Positions 7,637-11,454 of a stretch of 11,454 nucleotides of DNA are shown in pieces (position 1 is the first letter of the stretch; each line of letters begins with the position of its first letter). Location: NCBI GenBank assembly GCA_049965975.1, contig JBMFVN010000021.1:1-11454 (forward strand), given 5' to 3'. The position numbers and the translations under genes were made by a program. The DNA comes from JAGDXZ01 sp049965975. GTDB taxonomy: Archaea > Micrarchaeota > Micrarchaeia > Micrarchaeales > CABMGC01. The notes beneath the pieces are model-generated. The model saw only the letters and a list, made by a program, of their open reading frames with translations, made no database searches and was not told the origin of the DNA.

Positions 7637-7664
7637 AGCATAAATGAGAAAGAGTAAGCATAAA
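7637..7664 (-). repeat. Two TTTATGCT direct repeats in the KTN operon leader
   Basis: The octamer TTTATGCT (minus strand) occurs at 7637-7644 and again at 7657-7664, exactly 20 bp apart and so about two helical turns on the same face. The outer copy overlaps the TATA-like element. They could be an operator or tandem promoters; with AT-rich octamers chance cannot be excluded. Confidence 0.35.
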
Positions 7665-7668
7665 AAGG
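7662..7668 (-). terminator. T-run behind tRNA-Gln
   Basis: On the minus strand CCTTTTT lies about 34 bases after the tRNA-Gln 3' end. Archaeal transcription commonly stops at such U-tracts. The same bases overlap the TATA-like element of the KTN operon. Confidence 0.4.
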
Positions 7669-7700
7669 TAGCGAAGGCTGATCAGTACGATGAAAGAAAT

Positions 7701-7773
7701 TAGCTCCAGCCAGATTCGAACTGGCGTCAACGGGTCCAGAGCCCGCTATCCTTGACCACTAGACGATGGAGCT
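7701..7773 (-). tRNA. tRNA-Gln (anticodon CTG)
   Basis: The minus strand folds into a full cloverleaf. The acceptor AGCTCCA pairs with TGGAGCT and the discriminator is A. The D arm contains AGTGGTCAA. The anticodon stem GCGGG/CCCGT closes the seven-base loop CTCTGGA with anticodon CTG, and the T arm GCCAG-TTCGAAT-CTGGC is perfect. It reads the CAG codon. CCA is not encoded and must be added by the CCA enzyme. No intron is visible. The CTCTGGA loop is characteristic of archaeal tRNA-Gln. It lies between the KTN operon and the divergent M50 gene with its own upstream TATA box. Confidence 0.95.
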
Positions 7774-7800
7774 TCTAATATAATTATTACCAGTAGCTGC

Positions 7801-7810
7801 TTAATATTTT
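7801..7810 (-). promoter_or_regulatory. TATA box for tRNA-Gln
   Basis: AAAATATTAA on the minus strand is centred about 30 bp before the tRNA 5' end, the spacing expected for an archaeal TBP site. A polypyrimidine tract (plus strand, 7818-7836) lies just beyond it and is purine-rich in the tRNA direction. Confidence 0.5.
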
Positions 7811-7849
7811 TAGCTTTGCTTTTCTTTTTTCTTTTTGGGCTCCTATGAA

Positions 7850-7898
7850 TTTATAATTATGCAAAGATAAATATAACAACAATAACCTTTTGCTGGTG
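7850..7898 (+). promoter_or_regulatory. Promoter region and ribosome binding site of the M50 gene
   Basis: TTTATAATT at about 7850-7858 would place transcription start near 7880; a second AT-rich box, ATAAATATAA, lies at about 7867-7876. GGTG at 7895-7898 lies five bases before the ATG and matches the archaeal 16S anti-Shine-Dalgarno, which favours the first box and a short leader. Confidence 0.5.
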
Positions 7899-7903
7899 CC
7901 TAA

Positions 7904-8596
7904 ATGCGTTACGTAAGGGAGAATCTGAGGCTTAGCAGGGAGATAAAGGACATGCTTATTGCTGACCTTGTCCTGGCTTTTGCATTCGATTTTGTGTTTA
8001 ACGGGGGCGTAGAGAGCGCGCCGAGCGCAGCCTCGCTCGCTTATTTCTTTCCCATTGCACTTGTTGCAGTAACCTTCTCATTCGTATTGCACGAATACAT
8101 GCACAAGGTGGTTGCTGAGCATTACGGGGCAATAGCTGCATTCAGGAAGTCAGACACAGGCCTTATTATAACGCTGCTTACAAGCATGTTCGGCTTCTTG
8201 ATAGGCCTGCCCGGCGCGACTGTCATCTACACTAATTATTTTACTAAAAAGGAAGACGCGTATGTGTCGCTTGCAGGGCCTCTCACAAATTTTGCGGTAT
8301 TCGCAGTGTTCATGCTGCTGAGCTTTTTTGTGCCGCAGAAAAGCTACCTTTACGAGATGTTCTTCTACACCATGCTGATAAGCATAATACTTGCGTTTTT
8401 CAACATGCTTCCTATTTTCCCGCTTGATGGCAGCAAGGTATTCAGGTGGAACAAAATAGCCTATTTTGCAGTGCTTGCTGCAATATTCGGCATACTGCTC
8501 TTGATATTCCCAATAGCATGGCTCATAGAAGACCTTGTCATAATGCTGGTGCTAGCTTTTGTCATGAGCATGTTCACGCGTGCAGTCATCTTCTAA
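7904..8596 (+). CDS. M50 (site-2 protease family) membrane metalloprotease
   Basis: This is an intramembrane zinc protease of 230 residues with about six hydrophobic helices. HEYMH at about 63-67 is the HExxH zinc site and lies inside a hydrophobic helix. The third ligand motif is present as NMLPIFPLDG at about 167-176, where the Asp completes the zinc site. AGPLTN at 124-129 is the conserved family turn. Such enzymes cut membrane-embedded substrates, often releasing regulators. It lacks PDZ and CBS domains, so it is a minimal archaeal form. ATG 7904 has a GGTG ribosome binding site five bases upstream. It runs toward the UPF0200 gene and the two coding ends overlap by 11 bp. The substrate cannot be inferred from this context. 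Confidence 0.93.
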   Translation: MRYVRENLRLSREIKDMLIADLVLAFAFDFVFNGGVESAPSAASLAYFFPIALVAVTFSFVLHEYMHKVVAEHYGAIAAFRKSDTGLIITLLTSMFGFLIGLPGATVIYTNYFTKKEDAYVSLAGPLTNFAVFAVFMLLSFFVPQKSYLYEMFFYTMLISIILAFFNMLPIFPLDGSKVFRWNKIAYFAVLAAIFGILLLIFPIAWLIEDLVIMLVLAFVMSMFTRAVIF

Positions 8597-9176
8597 GCCT
8601 ATTGCGTTGCGTCTTGCTTAGAAAGTCGATTACAGAAAACACGTCTTTCCTTAAGTCTGACATCGTGCCCGTGTTGAAAATAAGAAAATCTGCATGCTCT
8701 ACAAGCATTTTTAGCCCGTGCCTCGGGTCCCTCTTTCCTGAAAATCCGTTAAGCTCCTTTTCTTCTATGCTCTTGAATTCGGCTAGCGTCTTAGGGTCGT
8801 CTGGCTTGTTCCTTTTCCTTATGCGCTCGAACCTCAGCTTTTCAGGAGCTACCACTGCAATGATTACAAAATTGTCTATTTTGCTCTTGAAATAGGCTTC
8901 TTCGTAAGTGCTTCTCATTCCGGTTATTGCAATATTTTTACCTTTGAGCTTTCTTATCTTGGCGTAGGTGAGCCTTGCAACTATGTCGTTCCCTCGGGCT
9001 TGCCTTAGCTTAGTTGAAAACTCTCTGAGGCTCTGCGAAGTTATTTCTTTGTGCTGCTTTTTCATTTCTTCGACTACTGCGTCGCGCATCTCCAAGATCT
9101 TAAAGCCCTTTTTCTCTAGAATGTTTGCCACTACGCTTTTTCCTGCACCTGTGTAGCCAGTTATTCCAATTATCAT
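8586..9176 (-). CDS. UPF0200-family P-loop kinase (dephospho-CoA kinase/adenylate kinase-like)
   Basis: This 196-residue P-loop protein begins directly with a nucleotide-binding strand, MIIGITGYTGAGKS, with the Walker A motif at about 7-14. Conserved features of the archaeal UPF0200 group follow: an LEMRDAVVEEM segment after the first helix, an AITGMRS strand, and a lid with LRFERIRKRNKPDDP. The group is annotated as related to dephospho-CoA and adenylate kinases, but its substrate is not settled as far as I know. A longer reading frame exists upstream, but it runs into the tRNA-binding gene. ATG 9176 gives the family's usual N-terminus and lies eight bases after that gene's stop, so the two genes probably form an operon. 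The C-terminus overlaps the convergent protease gene. Confidence 0.88.
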   Translation of the reverse strand: MIIGITGYTGAGKSVVANILEKKGFKILEMRDAVVEEMKKQHKEITSQSLREFSTKLRQARGNDIVARLTYAKIRKLKGKNIAITGMRSTYEEAYFKSKIDNFVIIAVVAPEKLRFERIRKRNKPDDPKTLAEFKSIEEKELNGFSGKRDPRHGLKMLVEHADFLIFNTGTMSDLRKDVFSVIDFLSKTQRNRLRR

Positions 9177-9184
9177 GGAATTGC

Positions 9185-9481
9185 CTAGCTCACCTTGCTC
9201 CCGGGTTTTACCTCCCTGCTGGGGGTAAGCAAGGAAATAACTCCGTTGTCTTCTGCGGCAAGAAGCATGCCCTGAGATTCTATTCCTGCAACATTTTTGG
9301 GCTGGAGGTTTACTATGCAAACTATAAGCTTGCCAACGAGCTCCTCTGGCTTGTACTGGTCGCGTATGCCCGCTACGATCGTGCGAATGCCTATGCCTTC
9401 TCCAAGGTCCACTGTAACAATATACATCGGCTTTCTCGCCTGCTCATGTGTCATTACATTGATTATCTTGCCTACTCTCAA
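9185..9481 (-). CDS. Stand-alone tRNA-binding (EMAPII/CsaA-type) OB-fold protein; start uncertain
   Basis: The protein is a single tRNA-binding domain like the C-terminal or beta-subunit module of methionyl-tRNA synthetase. Visible signatures are LRVGKI at the start, MYIVTVDLGEG, RTIVAGIRDQY, and VNLQPKNVAGIESQGMLLAA. It binds tRNA and may act in trans with MetRS, or be a CsaA-like protein. The annotated start, TTG 9481, yields 98 residues, but the eight codons upstream in frame read IEEFKRID. That closely matches the conserved entry of this domain (compare IEDF-KVDLRVG), and no ATG, GTG or TTG lies in frame before the stop at 9559-9557. The real start may be ATA 9505 or another non-standard codon, or the TTG may be used with a shortened N-terminus. 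It precedes the UPF0200 kinase by eight bases and is divergent from thpR. Confidence 0.85.
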   Translation of the reverse strand: MRVGKIINVMTHEQARKPMYIVTVDLGEGIGIRTIVAGIRDQYKPEELVGKLIVCIVNLQPKNVAGIESQGMLLAAEDNGVISLLTPSREVKPGSKVS

Positions 9482-9506
9482 GTCTATCCTTTTAAATTCT
9501 TCTATG

Positions 9507-9527
9507 TTTATTAAGTCATCTATAAAA
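9507..9527. promoter_or_regulatory. Divergent AT-rich promoter region between tRNA-binding gene and thpR
   Basis: TATAAAA at 9521-9527 lies about 23 bp before the thpR ATG, which would give a leaderless message. On the other strand TTAATAAA at 9514-9507 lies about 30 bp before the TTG of the tRNA-binding gene. Assignments rest on spacing only. Confidence 0.35.
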
Positions 9528-9546
9528 CCACCGATATGTGTTGGAA

Positions 9547-10101
9547 ATGAGAGTTTTTATAGCAATCGATGTGCCTGATGTAATAAAGGAAAAAGCAGAG
9601 GCTGTTGAGCAGGAAATAAAGAGCCTTCAGGGCTCTTTCACTTTTGTCTCTAAAGACGCTATGCATATAACGCTTAATTTCATAGGTGAAATAGACGAAA
9701 AGCTTGCCGAAAATGCGAAAAAGGCCATTGACAGCATTTCCTTCTCGCCTTTTGAGGTATCGCTAAGAGGCCTTTCGTACTTCTCGCCCAAGTTTATCAG
9801 GGTGGTTTACATCGGCATTGAAAAGGGCAATGACGAGCTTGAAAGGCTTTTCTCAATTACCGGCGAGGCTCTTGAAAATGAGAGCGTGCCGTATGAGCAC
9901 GCTGTAGACGGCTTCGTGCCGCACTTTACGCTTGCAAGGGTGAAGTACATAAAGGAAAAGAAGCCGCTGCTTGAGCTCATAAGCAAGCACTCTAACGACG
10001 ACTTCGGCAGTTTTGCTGTTAAGGGCATGGCACTGAAGCAAAGCGTGCTTACGGAAAAAGGTCCTGTGTACACAAACCTCCACGAGATAAAATTTGAATA
10101 G
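9547..10101 (+). CDS. thpR: RNA 2',3'-cyclic phosphodiesterase ThpR (2H/LigT family)
   Basis: This 2H phosphoesterase hydrolyses RNA 2',3'-cyclic phosphates to 2'-phosphates and is linked to RNA ligation and repair activity. Both catalytic HxTx motifs are present: HITL at about 40-43 and HFTL at about 126-129. The latter sits in the typical PHFTLARVK context. The protein has 184 residues, the usual family length, and opens with MRVFIAIDVPD, a hallmark start. I therefore use ATG 9547 and not the GTG nine bases upstream. A TATA-like element about 23 bp before the ATG and the lack of a ribosome binding site suggest a leaderless transcript. The gene converges on an unrecognised protein with only five bases between the stops. 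The archaeal substrate in vivo is not known from sequence; a role in tRNA processing is plausible beside the RNA genes here. Confidence 0.93.
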   Translation: MRVFIAIDVPDVIKEKAEAVEQEIKSLQGSFTFVSKDAMHITLNFIGEIDEKLAENAKKAIDSISFSPFEVSLRGLSYFSPKFIRVVYIGIEKGNDELERLFSITGEALENESVPYEHAVDGFVPHFTLARVKYIKEKKPLLELISKHSNDDFGSFAVKGMALKQSVLTEKGPVYTNLHEIKFE

Positions 10102-10111
10102 CGCTGCTATT
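10097..10111. terminator. Small hairpin spanning both convergent stop codons
   Basis: AATAGC and GCTATT form a perfect six-base inverted repeat around a GCT loop. It contains the TAG of thpR and, on the other strand, the TAG of the neighbouring gene. AT-rich tracts lie on each side. It could act as a bidirectional end signal, but the stem is short and may simply reflect the two stop codons. Confidence 0.3.
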
Positions 10112-10733
10112 TCTTCTGCTTTGCTGTGCTGAATATGCTGCCAACTCCGATTTGTGCCTTGAAGGCCTCTGCACTCAGCGTATTGGCTAATTCTCCTGGC
10201 TTATAGAACCTGTCAAAAAGGAGCAAGTCGAAAGTCATGCCGAGCTTGGTATCTATAGCAATGTTCCTCTGGTCTGTGCCAAACAAGTCTACCTCTACAA
10301 GCCTAGCATAAGGCTTGCAAAGCGTGTATGCCGCTTCTATCATATTGGCGAGGCCTGTGCCATAGTCTTTTGAGCTGTTTTGCATGCCTATCGCTCTTAT
10401 TTCTATGTTGGGCCTTTTCAGCTTGCTTACAAATTCCTTAATGGGCCTTTTCAGCTCTTCTTCCTGCGCAGCCCTGAAAGCAAAAAAGCTAGAGGTGTTA
10501 ACATCGTAAAGCATAACGAGCAGGTCGAATGTTATGCCCTTTGCTAGCACATACCTGCTTGAATCGTCGTATGCTTTCATTGCGCTCTTGTTTATCTGCA
10601 ACTCTGAGCTGCTTTTTTCAACACTTGAAAGAGAGAGGTGTATGCGGTCCCTTACACGCATGTAGAGCCTGCTCTTTCCGAAATCGTCGCCCTGAGACTG
10701 CTTCTCGCGCTCATATGCGTTATAAAAATCCAT
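10107..10733 (-). CDS. Protein of unknown function divergent from rpo3
   Basis: I do not recognise this 208-residue protein. It is soluble by composition, with a charged N-terminus (YEREKQSQGDDFGKSRLYMRVRDR), no signal peptide and no membrane helix. Two segments resemble each other: GITFDLLVML near 66-75 and GMTFDLLLFD near 164-173. Each follows a short strand and is followed by a charged region, so the protein may contain two related alpha/beta halves. The C-terminus ends in a basic tail (KQKK). A longer frame begins at TTG 10739. I prefer ATG 10733 because it lies about 26 bp from the centre of the palindromic TATA element, which fits a leaderless message. It is divergent from rpo3 and convergent with thpR. 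There are no catalytic motifs that I can name. Confidence 0.7.
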   Translation of the reverse strand: MDFYNAYEREKQSQGDDFGKSRLYMRVRDRIHLSLSSVEKSSSELQINKSAMKAYDDSSRYVLAKGITFDLLVMLYDVNTSSFFAFRAAQEEELKRPIKEFVSKLKRPNIEIRAIGMQNSSKDYGTGLANMIEAAYTLCKPYARLVEVDLFGTDQRNIAIDTKLGMTFDLLLFDRFYKPGELANTLSAEAFKAQIGVGSIFSTAKQKK

Positions 10734-10751
10734 AGGCAACGCTCCAGTAAG

Positions 10752-10767
10752 TTTTATATATATAAAC
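10752..10767. promoter_or_regulatory. Palindromic TATA element shared by divergent genes
   Basis: TTTATATATATAAA at 10753-10766 is a perfect 14-bp palindrome. Its centre lies 26-27 bp from the minus-strand ATG 10733, and 45-46 bp from the plus-strand rpo3 ATG 10805 (start site expected near 10785, leader about 20 nt). It could therefore direct TBP binding in either direction. Confidence 0.6.
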
Positions 10768-10804
10768 TAAATAAAGTTAACCATAGCTGTTTTTGCCTGA
10801 TTCC

Positions 10805-11377
10805 ATGAAAATAGAATTCATAGAGAATACGCCGTTTGCAGTAAGGTTCAAGGTAAGCGGCATAAGCACTAGCCTTGCAAACGCGCTCAGAAGAGTAGCT
10901 ATAGGCAGCGTGCCTACATTCGCTATCGATACAGTCACTTTCTACGAGAACACAAGCGCCATGTTCGACGAGTACATAGCGCACAGAATAGGCCTTGTGC
11001 CCATAATAACACCTAGCAAGGGCTACAATGAGAAAGATGAGATCATGTTCTCGCTAGAGGCCGAGGGGCCTGTCACTGCATATTCTGCTGACTTGAAAAG
11101 TAGCGACAAGAACGTAAAGGTGGCAAATGAGAAAATACCGATTATGAAACTTGCAGAAGGCCAGAGGCTTAAGCTCGAGGGCAAGGCCATAATGGGAACA
11201 GGCTCTAAGCACGCAAAGTTTCAGCCAGGGCTTGTAACATACAAGCAGCTCTCGGATACAGACTTTGAGTTTTATGTTGAGACTTTTGGCCAGATGCCTG
11301 CAATAGAAATAGTCAACAAGGCTGTTGCAATACTCGAGAAGCAGCTCAAGGATACAAAGGACGCGCTTAAGAAATAG
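10805..11377 (+). CDS. rpo3: DNA-directed RNA polymerase subunit D/Rpo3, lacking the ferredoxin-like domain
   Basis: This is the archaeal homologue of bacterial alpha N-terminal domain and eukaryotic Rpb3; it dimerises with Rpo11 to start RNA polymerase assembly. The dimerisation and core motifs are clear in its 190 residues: STSLANALRRVAIGSVPTFAIDTV at about 21-44 and DEYIAHRIGLVPI at 55-67. SADLKS near 94-99, IPIMKLAEGQRLKLEGKAIMGTGSKHAKFQPG at about 111-142, and FYVETFGQMPAIEIVNKA near 156-173 follow. Most archaeal Rpo3 proteins carry a ferredoxin-like insertion of roughly 60 residues, often with 4Fe-4S clusters, between GLVTYK and the final strand. Here only about five residues join the two, and the whole protein has no cysteine. 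ATG 10805 gives the standard N-terminus; a TTG four codons earlier is possible. There is no ribosome binding site. A tRNA-Leu follows seven bases after the stop codon. Confidence 0.95.
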   Translation: MKIEFIENTPFAVRFKVSGISTSLANALRRVAIGSVPTFAIDTVTFYENTSAMFDEYIAHRIGLVPIITPSKGYNEKDEIMFSLEAEGPVTAYSADLKSSDKNVKVANEKIPIMKLAEGQRLKLEGKAIMGTGSKHAKFQPGLVTYKQLSDTDFEFYVETFGQMPAIEIVNKAVAILEKQLKDTKDALKK

Positions 11378-11383
11378 AAATAA

Positions 11384-11454
11384 GCGGGGGTGGCAGAGTT
11401 TGGCCAAATGCGCAGGACTGAGGTCTTGCCGCAGAACTCCTGTGGTTTAGAACC
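11384..11454 (+). tRNA. tRNA-Leu (anticodon GAG), partial, with probable short intron
   Basis: The sequence begins with acceptor strand GCGGGGG, a D arm with GTTTGGCCAAAT, and anticodon stem CAGGA at 11413-11417. The loop is CTGAGG with anticodon GAG at 11420-11422. The expected 3' stem half TCCTG is found only at 11438-11442, after 13 extra bases, and pairs perfectly with CAGGA. A leucine-type long variable arm follows (GGTT-TAG-AACC), and the window ends there before the T arm. The layout fits an archaeal tRNA with an intron between positions 37 and 38. The gene starts seven bases after the rpo3 stop codon and may be co-transcribed with it. Confidence 0.85.
11424..11436 (+). other. Predicted 13-nt tRNA intron at position 37/38
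   Basis: Removing these 13 bases gives the regular seven-base loop CTGAGGC on the stem CAGGA/TCCTG. In the precursor, CTG (11418-11420) can pair with CAG (11432-11434), leaving a three-base bulge AAC with the 3' cut after AA. The 5' cut in GG|T lies in an open loop. This is a relaxed bulge-helix-loop splice motif for the archaeal tRNA endonuclease. A one-base shift of both sites is also possible. Confidence 0.65.

Noticed and set aside
7818..7836. Pyrimidine tract (TTTTCTTTTTTCTTTTT) as a plus-strand terminator
   Set aside because: No plus-strand transcript is known to arrive from the left, since both the tRNA and the KTN operon run on the minus strand. I treat it as AT-rich promoter flank.
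9177..9320. N-terminal extension of the UPF0200 kinase (48 residues, Cys/Arg-rich)
   Set aside because: It lies inside the tRNA-binding gene in another frame. The family N-terminus starts at the ATG 9176.
11413..11429. Intron-free tRNA-Leu using CAGGA with TCTTG as the anticodon stem
   Set aside because: It would need a six-base loop and a G-T pair, and the downstream bases would not give a proper variable arm. The 13-nt intron reading gives a perfect stem and a GGTT/AACC variable arm.
1..11454. CRISPR arrays, insertion sequences, transposases, integrase or phage genes
   Set aside because: No regularly spaced repeats, terminal inverted repeats or recombinase motifs are seen, and base composition and gene style look even across the window.

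Overview
The window reads as a small-genome archaeon, most likely of the DPANN group; Micrarchaeota is my best guess, but it rests on gene content and style and not on a marker search. The archaeal signs are direct: an archaeal-type RNA polymerase subunit D/Rpo3, an archaeal UPF0200 P-loop kinase, AT-rich TATA boxes about 26 bp upstream of starts, GGTG-type ribosome binding sites, a tRNA-Gln with no encoded CCA, and a tRNA-Leu whose anticodon loop appears to be interrupted by a very short intron. Genes are tightly packed, with starts overlapping stops and very short intergenic gaps.

Positions 93-5637 (minus strand) hold one apparent operon of five genes. In transcription order these are a long coiled-coil protein with an N-terminal winged-helix-like domain, a TadA/FlaI/GspE-family secretion ATPase, a Pro/Gln-rich linker protein, and two single-domain TadC/FlaJ-like membrane platform proteins. 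This is the motor and platform of a type IV filament or Tad-like secretion machine with two unfamiliar soluble partners. No pilin, prepilin peptidase or secretin is visible, so the cargo or filament is unknown.

Positions 5691-7628 (minus strand) hold a three-gene cluster of TrkA-N/KTN (RCK-type) proteins. The first is a free-standing nucleotide-binding domain with an intact GxGxxG loop. The other two are membrane proteins with a KTN domain behind the helices, with progressively degenerate Gly-rich loops and no TVGYG-like selectivity filter. They look like parts of a heteromeric, ligand-gated membrane assembly derived from the potassium channel/transporter regulator family.

Positions 7701-7773 carry tRNA-Gln(CTG) (minus strand), with its own TATA box and a T-run behind it. 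Downstream on the plus strand is an M50/site-2-type membrane metalloprotease (7904-8596), which converges and overlaps with a minus-strand pair: a stand-alone tRNA-binding OB-fold protein and a UPF0200 kinase.

The right end holds thpR (RNA 2',3'-cyclic phosphodiesterase), an unrecognised minus-strand protein, rpo3 on the plus strand sharing a perfectly palindromic TATA element with that protein, and a truncated tRNA-Leu(GAG). Much of this side concerns RNA metabolism and transcription.

The items most worth a second look are the filterless KTN trio, the accessory proteins of the Tad-like machine, the Rpo3 that lacks its ferredoxin-like insertion, and the tRNA-binding gene with no standard start codon upstream of its conserved first residues.
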